Assembly (NCBI GenBank): GCA_009921765.1
Contig: RFXC01000092.1
Span: 1-15,740, forward strand
Source: Betaproteobacteria bacterium
Lineage (GTDB): Bacteria; Pseudomonadota; Gammaproteobacteria; Burkholderiales; Burkholderiaceae
DNA length: 15,740 bases
Direction of reading: 5' to 3'
The notes under the pieces: model-generated
What the model was told of the DNA's origin: nothing
What the model saw: the letters and a program-made list of their open reading frames with translations, nothing else
The model's database searches: none
Translations under genes and position numbers: made by a program
Shown here: positions 1 through 7,621 of the stretch, one piece after another
Numbering within the stretch: position 1 is the first letter of the stretch
Layout: the number at the start of each line of letters is the position of its first letter

Positions 1-231
1 CTGACGTCAGGCATTGACCGGATGCGCGCGATCAACCCGGTCTATATCGCCCGCAACCACCAGGTGGAGGCTGCACTCGATGCGGCCACCGGACCGGCGG
101 GCGATCTTCGGCCGCTGGAGCGTCTGCTTGAGGTGGTGAGGCAGCCCTATGAGGCGCGTCCCGGGCTAGAAGCCTATGCCGAGCCTGCGCCAGACGGCGG
201 ACGCAGCCACCAGACCTTCTGCGGCACCTGA
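1..231 (+). CDS. selO: SelO/YdiU protein adenylyltransferase, C-terminal fragment
   Basis: Only the last 76 codons are inside the window; the frame is open from base 1 and ends at TGA 229-231. The visible residues read as the end of the SelO/YdiU pseudokinase family: a MRAINPVYIARNHQVE stretch, then a PLERLLEVVRQPYE helix, an AYAEPAP turn and the terminal TFCGT. The cysteine third from the C-terminus sits where eukaryotic SelO has selenocysteine. The family transfers AMP from ATP to protein hydroxyl groups and is linked to redox stress; that is family knowledge, because the kinase-like core is outside the window. The gene is convergent with the ABC ATPase gene, 46 nt away, and shows no functional link to the catabolic cluster. 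Family assignment is from recognition of the C-terminal motif only. Confidence 0.85.
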   Translation: MTSGIDRMRAINPVYIARNHQVEAALDAATGPAGDLRPLERLLEVVRQPYEARPGLEAYAEPAPDGGRSHQTFCGT

Positions 232-255
232 GCCCGGGGCAAGCGCACCTCGGGC
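232..255. terminator. Possible hairpin terminator between convergent selO and ABC ATPase genes
   Basis: GCCCGGGG at 232-239 can pair with CCTCGGGC at 248-255, giving an 8-bp stem with one G-U pair and an 8-nt loop. It starts directly after the selO stop codon and lies in the 46-nt gap before the end of the convergent ATPase gene, a sensible place for a two-way terminator. There is no T-run on either side, so it is not a textbook intrinsic terminator. The octamer CTGAGCCC also occurs at 228, 258 and 288, exactly 30 nt apart. Confidence 0.35.
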
Positions 256-277
256 AACTGAGCCCAACGGTCAAAGG

Positions 278-1330
278 TCAGCGAAGCCTGAGCCCGGTTT
301 CGCCATCAAACCAGTACAGGCGATCGGGGCTGCACCGCAGCCATACTCGCGCGCCAGCCTGAAGCCGAACCGACTTGCCGGCTCGCGCAGCAACCAGTCG
401 ATCCCCGATCATGGCAGTGAGAAGCGTGGAGTCGCCCAGCAGCTCGAAGGTGTAGACCTCGCAACCAAACATCGCCTCGCTCTCGGAACAGAGTTCAAGA
501 TCTTCCGAGCGAATCCCGAGCACCGTCGTTCCGGCGCGCGGCGGTGATACGCGCAGGGGCAGATCGCCTGCCCGGCAAGTGCCCTGCCCATCCGCCACCA
601 CCGGCAGCAGGTTCATGGCTGGCGAGCCGATGAAGCCTGCAACGAAGGTATCGGCGGGATCGTTGTAGATGTCCTCGGGCGTACCGATCTGCCGGATCAC
701 GCCGTCATTCATGACCGCGACCCGGGTGGCAAGCGTCATTGCCTCGATCTGATCATGCGTGACATAGACGGTGGTGACCTGCAATTCCTGGGTAAGGTGC
801 TTGATCTGCGCCCGCGCCAGCACCCGCAGTTTGGCATCGAGATTGGAGAGCGGCTCGTCCATCAGAAACACCCGCGGCGTTCGCACGATGCTTCGAGCGA
901 GCGCAACGCGCTGCCGCTGGCCACCCGACAGCTCGCGCGGCATGCGCGCGAGAAACGGCTCAAGCTGCACCCGCGCCGCCGCCTGGCGGATACGTTGATC
1001 GCGCTCGGCTGCCGGCACCCCGCGAAGCTTGAGGGGATAGCCGATATTTTCCGCGACGCTCATGTGCGGATAGAGGCCATAGTTCTGAAACACCATGGAC
1101 ACATCCCGGCGCTGCGGCGGCACCTCGTTCACGCGCACGCCATCGAAGGCGATCGTGCCTGCGCTGGGCGCCTCCAGTCCGGCAATCATTCGCATGGTGG
1201 TGGTCTTGCCGCATCCGGAAGGCCCCAGCAACACCAGAAATTCGCGATCGGCGATCTCCAGGCTGAGCTCACGCACCACCTGAACCGAACCAAAATATTT
1301 GTCGACAGAAGTGAGCGATACCGTGGTCAT
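278..1330 (-). CDS. ABC transporter ATP-binding subunit, MalK/UgpC (CUT1) type
   Basis: A 350-residue nucleotide-binding subunit that would power import by the two permeases encoded upstream. Residues 36-44 are the Walker A motif GPSGCGKTT, Q82 is the Q-loop, LSGGQ is at 134-138, Walker B VFLMDEP is at 154-160, the D-loop SNLD at 162-165 and the switch histidine is H192 (THDQ). Residues from about 240 form the OB/TOBE regulatory extension typical of MalK/UgpC proteins, and the length is normal for that family (about 350-370). The ATG at 1330 lies 8 nt after the permease stop. It is the last gene of the operon and faces selO. The ATPase does not define the substrate: MalK-type subunits serve sugars, polyols and glycerol phosphates, so no symbol is given. 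Confidence 0.95.
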   Translation of the reverse strand: MTTVSLTSVDKYFGSVQVVRELSLEIADREFLVLLGPSGCGKTTTMRMIAGLEAPSAGTIAFDGVRVNEVPPQRRDVSMVFQNYGLYPHMSVAENIGYPLKLRGVPAAERDQRIRQAAARVQLEPFLARMPRELSGGQRQRVALARSIVRTPRVFLMDEPLSNLDAKLRVLARAQIKHLTQELQVTTVYVTHDQIEAMTLATRVAVMNDGVIRQIGTPEDIYNDPADTFVAGFIGSPAMNLLPVVADGQGTCRAGDLPLRVSPPRAGTTVLGIRSEDLELCSESEAMFGCEVYTFELLGDSTLLTAMIGDRLVAARAGKSVRLQAGARVWLRCSPDRLYWFDGETGLRLR

Positions 1331-1338
1331 GAAGCGTC

Positions 1339-2280
1339 CTAACGCACCGATCCTGCGGTGAGACTGCCGATGAACTGCCTGTGCACCATGAGGGAGAGCA
1401 TGAACATGGGCGCGGTGATGATGAGGCCACCGGCAGCCATCAGTTCCCAGAGGTCACCACGCTCGGTGCGAAAGCCCACGATACCCAGAGGAAGCGTGAG
1501 CGCATCCTGCTTGCCCAGAATGAGGGCGAACAGAAACTCGTTCCAGGTGAGCGTGAAACTGAACACGGCCGCGGTAATGATGCCGGGCAGCGCCGCCGGC
1601 ACCACAATGCCGGCGAGCACGCGAAAGCGACCGGCCCCGTCAATCATCGCCGACTCCTCGATCTCGATCGGCACAGCATCGATGAAGCCCTTGATCATCC
1701 AGACCGCATACGGCAGAACAATGGACAGATTGATGAGCACCAGCGCAGTGCGCGTATCGAGCAGCCCCAGATCGCGGAACATCAGGAAATACGGCAAGAC
1801 CACCACCGCTGCGGGGATGAACTGCGAGGCAATCACCAGCAGGAAGAGCGTCTGACGAAAGCGAAAATCAAAGCGCGAGAACGCATAGGCCGCCAGCGTG
1901 GCCATGGGAACCGCCACCACCACCGTACCGGCTGAAACCAGGATGCTGTTGGCGATCTTGTTGCCCAGGTTCCAGGGATGCGCGAACACCGTACGAAAAT
2001 TGTCGAATGTAGGCGTGAACACCAGCGCAGCATCAAGCGAATAGACGTCGCGCGGCAGCTTGAAGGCGGTGATCGCCATCCAGACGATGGGAAGCGCAAT
2101 GCTCGCCAATCCCGCAAGGATCAGCGACTGCCGAAGCGCAAGCCCGATCCGCTCGGCGAGCGGAGGCCGGTAGCCGGGTGCCGGACTGCGTGAGGGTTGC
2201 ATGCCCTCGCCCGGCCCGCGCTTGAGTGTGGTGGCTGCCCTGCCCTGAGTCGGATTCGAAACAGACTGCGGACGGCTCAT
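1339..2280 (-). CDS. CUT1 ABC transporter permease, MalG type
   Basis: Inner-membrane permease of the importer, 313 residues from the chosen start. About six hydrophobic segments are visible, near residues 51-72, 110-134, 143-166, 178-198, 233-255 and 280-300. The conserved EAA loop that docks on the ATPase is EESAMIDGAGRF at 208-219, followed by VVPAALPG. The ATG at 2280 overlaps the preceding permease stop (ATGA, 2277-2280), which is why it is preferred to an upstream start at 2346 that would run far into that gene. A further ATG at 2202 would remove 26 hydrophilic residues and cannot be excluded. MalG-type permeases normally have a short N-terminus, so this 45-residue hydrophilic leader is slightly long. 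The substrate cannot be deduced. Confidence 0.92.
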   Translation of the reverse strand: MSRPQSVSNPTQGRAATTLKRGPGEGMQPSRSPAPGYRPPLAERIGLALRQSLILAGLASIALPIVWMAITAFKLPRDVYSLDAALVFTPTFDNFRTVFAHPWNLGNKIANSILVSAGTVVVAVPMATLAAYAFSRFDFRFRQTLFLLVIASQFIPAAVVVLPYFLMFRDLGLLDTRTALVLINLSIVLPYAVWMIKGFIDAVPIEIEESAMIDGAGRFRVLAGIVVPAALPGIITAAVFSFTLTWNEFLFALILGKQDALTLPLGIVGFRTERGDLWELMAAGGLIITAPMFMLSLMVHRQFIGSLTAGSVR

Positions 2281-3152
2281 CGACTGCGAAATACCAGCTT
2301 GAGATAGAAGTAGGCGCACCCGAGGAGGAGCGCGGTGAGCAGCCATGCCGCAGCAGCCGCATAGCCCATGTCGTAGTAATTGAATGCGGTCTGGTACACG
2401 AAATACGCGAGGGTCTGCGTGGCCGTACCGGGCCCGCCATTGCTGAGGGTGTAGATCGTGTCGAAGGCCTTCAGTGCAAACACGGTCTTCAGAATGAGCA
2501 CGACCCCCAGCACCGGAAGCAGTTGCGGCAACGTGATGTCGCGCAACACCGCCCAGGGCGAGGCGCCGTCAATTCGCGCGGCCTCCTGCGTCTCGCGCGG
2601 GATCGCCGCCAGCCCGCCCAGCACCACGAGCGTCATGTAGGGCGCCCAGTGCCAGACATCGGCGGCCACCACTGCAGCCATGGCGAGCACCCGATCGGCG
2701 AGCCACACCTTGTCGGCCAGAACCGGGATAAAAAACCCAAGCAGGTGATGGACCACACCGAACTCTGGGTTCAGAAAGAAGCGAAATGAAATACCGATCA
2801 GCGCCGGGCTCATCACGAAGGGAAGAATGAGCGCCACCCGGGCGATCGAGGACAGACGCCCCTCGCGCTGCAGCAACAGCGCCGCACCGAGCGCGAGCAT
2901 CAGTGTGGCCGCGACATCGGCCACCACAAAGATGGCGGTGGCCACCAACGACTCGCCGAACTCCGGATCGTCAGTCAGCAGGTCAGTGTAGTTGGCCGCA
3001 CCGATCCAGTCGCCCGGCGTGTCGCGCTGCGCAAGTTTCCAACTGCGAAAGCTGAGCGCAAGCGAGTAGCCGAGCGGAAACAGCGCCATCGCCGCCACGA
3101 ATAGCAGCGCTGGCGCCAACAGCCACACATGGATCGGAACCCGTCGGATCAC
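2277..3152 (-). CDS. CUT1 ABC transporter permease, MalF/UgpA type
   Basis: The other inner-membrane permease, 291 residues. Hydrophobic segments are visible near 9-34, 70-94, 105-124, 152-182, 205-226 and 264-287. The EAA loop is at 190-209 (EAARIDGASPWAVLRDITLP). I start it at GTG 3152-3150, which overlaps the TGA of the binding-protein gene (GTGA, 3149-3152). The next methionine would fall inside the first membrane segment, and a longer reading to 3269 would add about 39 residues from an overlapping frame with no family resemblance. Unlike E. coli MalF it has no large periplasmic insert, so it is UgpA/LacF-like. Its 4-nt overlaps with both neighbours imply translational coupling and matched subunit levels. 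Confidence 0.9.
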   Translation of the reverse strand: MIRRVPIHVWLLAPALLFVAAMALFPLGYSLALSFRSWKLAQRDTPGDWIGAANYTDLLTDDPEFGESLVATAIFVVADVAATLMLALGAALLLQREGRLSSIARVALILPFVMSPALIGISFRFFLNPEFGVVHHLLGFFIPVLADKVWLADRVLAMAAVVAADVWHWAPYMTLVVLGGLAAIPRETQEAARIDGASPWAVLRDITLPQLLPVLGVVLILKTVFALKAFDTIYTLSNGGPGTATQTLAYFVYQTAFNYYDMGYAAAAAWLLTALLLGCAYFYLKLVFRSR

Positions 3153-4459
3153 CCGCGCATCGCCCGCCGCACGCGGCCCGCAGCGGCATCCAGCCCCGCC
3201 TTCACCTGTACCTGACCCGCCGCGATATCGCTGATGGTGGCCTCCAGAATGTCGCTCACCTGCCCCCACTGCGGAAAGAGTGGCGTGCCCTTGGCGCCCT
3301 TCAGCGCCTGGGCGCCAAACAGATGCATGCCACCGAAGCGCACATTGACGTCGCCGTCGAGCAGATTGCCTGTTTGCACCGCCACCACTTCGTTGAGCTT
3401 GGGATCGAGCAGCACCGAGCGCTCAATGGCCGGGTCGGTGAGCCAGGTGAGGTACTCCATGGCTGCGTCCTTGCGGCGGCTGTTGCGATTGATGCCGTAG
3501 AACCAGGTGTTGGTGTAAGTGGTGGCATCACGGCCAGGCATGGCGGGTAGCGGCGCAAACCCTACCTGGTCGCGCTTGAGCGTGGAGGTTTTCGGATCGG
3601 TGAGCATGGCATAACGCCACCACCAGACCGGCACCATGGCCGAGCGACCTTGCGCCACCGAATTGACGGCGTCGGTTTCGTTGAATGTGGCGGATCCCGG
3701 GGGCGCCACCTTGTGCTTGAGCATCACATCAACATAGGCCTGCGTGGCGGCCACCCCACGTTCACTGTTGAAGGCAGGCTGCCCTTTGGCATCGAGCAGG
3801 TCGCCCCCCATGCCCCACAGGTAGTTGAACCAGATCATCAGATTCTGGCCACCGGTCTTGCCGTAGTACATGGCGACGCCCGCAAGGTCGGTCTTGCCCT
3901 GGATCTGGCGTCCGATGTCGACCATCTGGTCCCAGGTTTCGGGCGGCTGCAGATTCAGCCGGGAGAACACATCCTTGCGGTAAAAGAGCAGTTGTACATG
4001 GCCGCGGATCGGCAGTCCCATGACGTTGCTGCCGTTGCCGTTCTGGTCGCGCGCCGCGCGCAGGTGCGCGTACGGATAGCGGGACTCGACATCGATTTTC
4101 TTTTCTGCGAGACGAGCATTAAGCGGATCAAACAGGCCGTAGAGCGATGGCCCCCAAACGTCCATCGCGCTCAGTACATCGTATTGATCAGTCTTGGCCA
4201 CCAGCTCGGCGGTGAGCTTTTCACGCATGCTGGGAAACGGCACATACTGGTAGCGGACCTTGATGCCGGTGAGCGCTTCAAACTCGGCGAGCTTTGCTTC
4301 GTGAGCGCTGAACTGGGGTGCGACGACCGACAGGACGTTCACGGTGGTGCCAGCGAAGGGCTTGCCAGGCTTCAGCGCCGAGGCTGACCCCTGGGCCAGT
4401 ACCGGTGCCGGCAGCAGTCCGCCAGCGGTGGCGAGCTTGATGAGGTCGCGTCGTTTCAT
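3149..4459 (-). CDS. Extracellular solute-binding protein of the CUT1 importer, with Tat-type signal
   Basis: A 436-residue family 1 solute-binding protein that would capture the substrate in the periplasm and deliver it to the two permeases. The N-terminus MKRRDLIKLATAGG carries a twin-arginine motif (RRDLIK, residues 3-8), a hydrophobic stretch and a likely cleavage site after VLA at about residue 22, so export of a folded protein by Tat is predicted. The mature part has the usual features of this class: LAEFEALTGIKVRY near 57-70, RKDVFSRLNLQPPETWDQ near 175-192, and aromatic residues around a WWWRY segment that could line a sugar-like pocket. A strong Shine-Dalgarno sequence (AGGAG, seven bases upstream) supports the ATG at 4459. 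The gene follows the aldolase gene by 57 nt. The ligand is unknown; Tat export is unusual but not unique for CUT1 binding proteins. Confidence 0.92.
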   Translation of the reverse strand: MKRRDLIKLATAGGLLPAPVLAQGSASALKPGKPFAGTTVNVLSVVAPQFSAHEAKLAEFEALTGIKVRYQYVPFPSMREKLTAELVAKTDQYDVLSAMDVWGPSLYGLFDPLNARLAEKKIDVESRYPYAHLRAARDQNGNGSNVMGLPIRGHVQLLFYRKDVFSRLNLQPPETWDQMVDIGRQIQGKTDLAGVAMYYGKTGGQNLMIWFNYLWGMGGDLLDAKGQPAFNSERGVAATQAYVDVMLKHKVAPPGSATFNETDAVNSVAQGRSAMVPVWWWRYAMLTDPKTSTLKRDQVGFAPLPAMPGRDATTYTNTWFYGINRNSRRKDAAMEYLTWLTDPAIERSVLLDPKLNEVVAVQTGNLLDGDVNVRFGGMHLFGAQALKGAKGTPLFPQWGQVSDILEATISDIAAGQVQVKAGLDAAAGRVRRAMRG

Positions 4460-4516
4460 GGTGGTCTCCTGTTGGGCTTGTTCAGGTTGTTGGCGTGTGG
4501 AAGCGTTGCGGAAGGG

Positions 4517-5293
4517 TTAGCGACGTGAGGCCTGCTTGAGCGCCTGAGCGATCACATTGGTGATCACCTGCGCGAAATATCGGGTGCCGAAGGCGGCGAG
4601 CCGGTTTTCTTCTGCCTCGGTGAAAGCAAGCGTTCCGGGGCACTTGCCCGCGCGCGCCACTTCTCTCAGCGTGTGCTCGATAGCCTGCATCACTTCAGGT
4701 TCCTGCCAACGGTGCTCATAGCCCATGCTGTGGGCGAGGTCGTTGGGACCCACAAAGATCGCGTCAATACCGGGTACCGAGGCGATCTCGTACGCGTTGG
4801 CCACCCCTTCCGGGGTTTCGATCATGGCGATCACACCAATGCCGTCGTTTGAGCGCCGCACATGGTCAGCGCCACCGAATGACCCATAGCCGGCGGCGCG
4901 GTTACTGAACGCCACCCCGCGCTGGCCGCCCTGGCCACCCGGCAACGGATAGCGAACACGCCGCACCAGATCTTCGGCTTCGGCGGCATTGCCGATCATG
5001 GGCACCTGTACGCCACTGGCACCCAGATCGAGCACGCGGGCGACGTCCTGGCGCAGGCACCGAACGATAGGCACCACCCCGCTTGCCCGCGCCGCGCGCA
5101 GCATGTTTTCGGTGGTCTGCAGGTCGGCGCTGCCGTGTTCGTTGTCGACCACGATGAAGTCGAACCCTGCGAAGGCGCACATCTCCACCAACGCAGGCGC
5201 CGGCACGCCCACAAAGATGCCGCGCAACCGCTCGCCACTGGCAAGCATGCCGCGAAGCCGGTCATCAAAGGGCATTCGAATGGTTGTAGTCAT
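4517..5293 (-). CDS. HpcH/HpaI-family class II aldolase
   Basis: A 258-residue metal-dependent aldolase of the HpcH/HpaI (2-keto-3-deoxyglucarate aldolase, 4-hydroxy-2-oxoheptanedioate aldolase) superfamily. These enzymes cleave a 4-hydroxy-2-keto acid to pyruvate plus an aldehyde. Expected residues are present: EH at 52-53 (catalytic-base histidine), R78 in VPIVRCLR (pyruvate binding), metal ligand E159 in AMIETPEG, and D185 in FVGPNDLAHSMG. The loop GGQGGQRGV at 119-127 matches the family. The start at ATG 5293 overlaps the stop of the MetE-like gene (ATGA) and has a TGGAG ribosome-binding site; an in-frame reading to 5587 would add 98 low-complexity, arginine-rich residues that shadow the upstream gene. 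The carbon skeleton it cleaves is unknown, but its place beside the importer suggests it ends the pathway by releasing pyruvate. Confidence 0.92.
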   Translation of the reverse strand: MTTTIRMPFDDRLRGMLASGERLRGIFVGVPAPALVEMCAFAGFDFIVVDNEHGSADLQTTENMLRAARASGVVPIVRCLRQDVARVLDLGASGVQVPMIGNAAEAEDLVRRVRYPLPGGQGGQRGVAFSNRAAGYGSFGGADHVRRSNDGIGVIAMIETPEGVANAYEIASVPGIDAIFVGPNDLAHSMGYEHRWQEPEVMQAIEHTLREVARAGKCPGTLAFTEAEENRLAAFGTRYFAQVITNVIAQALKQASRR

Positions 5294-6450
5294 GGCTGGG
5301 CTCCAGTGGGTGCACGACGGGCGATACGGGCGCCTTCGGCCATGCTGGCAAGCTTGGCCCAGGCGATGGGGGGATGAACGGCACCGAATCCTGCAAAGGT
5401 TCCGAAGCCGCAGTCGGTAGCTGCCATCACGCGCTCGGGCCCCACGATTCGAGCGTAGGTCTGAAGGCGCTGGGCCACCAGTCTGGGATGTTCGATGAAA
5501 TTGTTGGTGGAATCGAGAACGCCCGGCGCAAGGATGAGATCGGCGGGCAGCATGCCTCGACGATTCGACTCGGCCCAGATTTCCCACTCGTGCGCATGAC
5601 GTGGATTGGCCGCTTCGAACACCAACGTACCCACCTTCGCCTTCAGCACCACCGGCAGGATCAGATCAAGCGCGACATCGTAGTGATGCGGACCGTCGTA
5701 GTTGCCCCAGCAAAGGTGCATGCGTACCCGCTCGCGCGGGATATTGCGAAGCGCATGATTGAGCGCATCGACCTGAAGATGGGCATTGCGCAGGAACTCC
5801 TCGTCGCTCACGTCGCGGAACCGGATATGCCGACCCATAGCCAGATCGGGCGCGTCGATCTGCAGATCAAGACCGGCAGCCACGATCGTCTCGTATTCGG
5901 CCTGCAGCGCGTGGGCGAGCGCGGTGATGTAGGACTCCTGCGTGGGGTAGTGCTGATTCGGCTGGAACACCGCCACGACGCCTGGTGAGGCGCTGTTCAT
6001 GAATGCACGTGAAGCACCATGCCTCGCGCATGAGGCCTTCAGGTTTTCGATGTCACGGTGCAGTCCGCTCAGGTCTTTCACCGCAATGGGACCCGAGCAA
6101 ATGGGACGGTGGTATTTGGGCGTGGCCCCCAGTTTGGCGAGCCTGTCCTTGTACTCAGGAAAATCGTCGAGATCGCGCGGCACTGCACGCGGCATCTCGC
6201 CAATCTTGAAGCCGGTGAGGCGATGCCGGATGTAGGTGGCATAGCTGATTTTGCTCATCTCGCCATCGCTCACCACGTCAACGCCCGCCGCCACCTGCTG
6301 TCGCACCACCTCATCAACCGCCTGTGCGATGGTGGCGTCAAACTGCGCCGGATCGTAGTCCATTCCGGAATCCTGGGCGAACAGGCATTCCACCACGGCC
6401 TGCGGGCGAGGCAGGCTTCCTACATGGGTAACGGAGAAGGCTTGCGGCAT
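5290..6450 (-). CDS. Stand-alone MetE-like (cobalamin-independent methionine synthase II family) zinc protein
   Basis: A 386-residue protein corresponding to the C-terminal catalytic half of MetE; the N-terminal half of true MetE (about 750 residues in total) is absent. The zinc-thiolate motif is complete: H245 and C247 in MHLCWGNYDG, E279 in LVFEAANPRH, and C347 in ATDCGFGTFAG. The N-terminal THVGSLPRP (8-16) and SDGEMSK (61-67) are also typical of the stand-alone family. Related single-domain enzymes activate a thiol on zinc and move an alkyl group to it, for example methyl transfer in archaeal MetE or epoxide opening in epoxyalkane:coenzyme M transferase. Its place between a bicupin and an aldolase in a transporter operon argues for a catabolic or alkyl-transfer role rather than methionine synthesis; that is inference. 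It is 25 nt downstream of the bicupin gene and overlaps the aldolase gene by 4 nt. Confidence 0.88.
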   Translation of the reverse strand: MPQAFSVTHVGSLPRPQAVVECLFAQDSGMDYDPAQFDATIAQAVDEVVRQQVAAGVDVVSDGEMSKISYATYIRHRLTGFKIGEMPRAVPRDLDDFPEYKDRLAKLGATPKYHRPICSGPIAVKDLSGLHRDIENLKASCARHGASRAFMNSASPGVVAVFQPNQHYPTQESYITALAHALQAEYETIVAAGLDLQIDAPDLAMGRHIRFRDVSDEEFLRNAHLQVDALNHALRNIPRERVRMHLCWGNYDGPHHYDVALDLILPVVLKAKVGTLVFEAANPRHAHEWEIWAESNRRGMLPADLILAPGVLDSTNNFIEHPRLVAQRLQTYARIVGPERVMAATDCGFGTFAGFGAVHPPIAWAKLASMAEGARIARRAPTGAQP

Positions 6451-6475
6451 TCGGAAAGCTCCGTGGGAAAGAGAA

Positions 6476-7621
6476 TCAGCGCTGCGAGCGGTCGGTAAAG
6501 CGCTTCATTGCGACATGGCCGTTTGCATCACGCGCCCATCCGGCAAGCGCGGCAGCCGCGATGACCTCAGGCGCCCATTCGATACGCTTGCGGTGGTCAC
6601 CCGAGGTGAGGAGCAGCGCGCGGACCATCCCGGTGCCCTGGTTGGACATGCGCCGCCAGACATCGCCCGGCAACGCGTAGCTGTCCCATGCGGCATCGCG
6701 TCCCTTCAGGCAGCAATGCGTCTGGGCAATGCCGCTGTCGATCTCCAGACCCAGGTCGCCCTCCACTGCAATTACCACCTGCTTGTCGGTGAGCCGGTGA
6801 CGTGCCACGCTGCCTCCGGCCGGAATGGCCAACCATTCGATCGACACCCCGTGACTGTTGGCGATGGGGGGCGTTGCATCCCGATCTTCGCTGATGCCCT
6901 GACCAATGACCGGTGCGAGCTGAGCGCCGCCACCCGGCAGAGCGCTATCAAGCAGGCCCAGCGCAGACCAGCGCAGCCCCGCACCACGTACGATCCGGTT
7001 GAGCATTTCCGCCTCGCTCCAGTCGCGGAGCGCAGCGATTTCCTGATCGGTCATCGGCTCAAGCGCCTTCAGGGGCGGCACGAGCTTTTCCCCCTTGCGT
7101 TCGTCGATGATGCGGTAGTCGTCGGTGAGGTGAAGTCCGTTTGCAGCCGCCGCCGCCAGCGTGGTGGGCCCCCAGAGGATGCCGCCGGTGTCGTCGCCGC
7201 CCAGCGCCGTGAACATGAAGCCGTCATCGATGCCGACATTGCGAAAACCACGGTAGATCCAGGTGGGCACGCTCACAATGTCGCCTGCGCCGATGCGCAC
7301 GCTGCGGTGATCGGGGTTGAAGCCCCACATGATTTCCCATTCGCCCCGCACGCAGATGAAAACCTCGCAGGTGAAGTGCATGTGGGGCGGGTTCATCTTG
7401 CCGTGGGGCATGGACACCCCGCCCACCTGAAAGCCATGACGTTCGCGCAGGCTGATGGGCTGGTTCGGGTTCTGGGAGACACCCGGCCCGATCAGCGCGT
7501 AGTTGTACTTGGGCGAGCACTCGGGAATGCGATAGTCGATGAACGCTTCGGTACTGTAGCGAAGCGAATCAAACGGAATGAAGCGCTGGTCAAGTGCCTG
7601 CTGGTCGAGGGCGGTCATCAT
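6476..7621 (-). CDS. Bicupin-domain protein of unknown function, with arginine at the third metal-ligand position
   Basis: 381 residues with two cupin folds. The first has a textbook motif 1, G-x5-H-x-H-x3-E-x6-G, at residues 74-93 with H80, H82 and E86. Motif 2 reads P119-x4-R124-x3-N128, so arginine stands where cupins normally have their last metal histidine. The second fold (about 255-345) keeps only H275 of motif 1, has glutamine where the glutamate would be, and repeats P318-x4-R323-x3-N327. Gentisate dioxygenases are bicupins of similar length, but the rest of the sequence does not look like one and the missing histidine argues against an ordinary Fe(II) dioxygenase. It could be an isomerase, a lyase or a ligand-binding protein. 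The ATG at 7621 overlaps the lacI-type gene stop (ATGATG, TGA at 7620-7618), so translation is coupled to the regulator gene. No independent Shine-Dalgarno sequence is obvious. Confidence 0.8.
   Translation of the reverse strand: MMTALDQQALDQRFIPFDSLRYSTEAFIDYRIPECSPKYNYALIGPGVSQNPNQPISLRERHGFQVGGVSMPHGKMNPPHMHFTCEVFICVRGEWEIMWGFNPDHRSVRIGAGDIVSVPTWIYRGFRNVGIDDGFMFTALGGDDTGGILWGPTTLAAAAANGLHLTDDYRIIDERKGEKLVPPLKALEPMTDQEIAALRDWSEAEMLNRIVRGAGLRWSALGLLDSALPGGGAQLAPVIGQGISEDRDATPPIANSHGVSIEWLAIPAGGSVARHRLTDKQVVIAVEGDLGLEIDSGIAQTHCCLKGRDAAWDSYALPGDVWRRMSNQGTGMVRALLLTSGDHRKRIEWAPEVIAAAALAGWARDANGHVAMKRFTDRSQR

Noticed and set aside
4460..4516. Internal promoter or terminator in the 57-nt gap between aldolase and binding-protein genes
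   Set aside because: Apart from the AGGAG ribosome-binding site I see no stem-loop or convincing -35/-10 pair.
5294..5587. 98-residue N-terminal extension of the aldolase frame
   Set aside because: It lies inside the MetE-like coding region in another frame, is arginine/serine-rich, and ATG 5293 has a ribosome-binding site and the 4-nt overlap seen elsewhere in the operon.
6476..7621. Naming the bicupin a gentisate 1,2-dioxygenase because of the nearby gentisate-pathway genes
   Set aside because: The third metal histidine is arginine, family-specific N-terminal features are absent, and the gene is in a different operon from the monooxygenase and isomerase.
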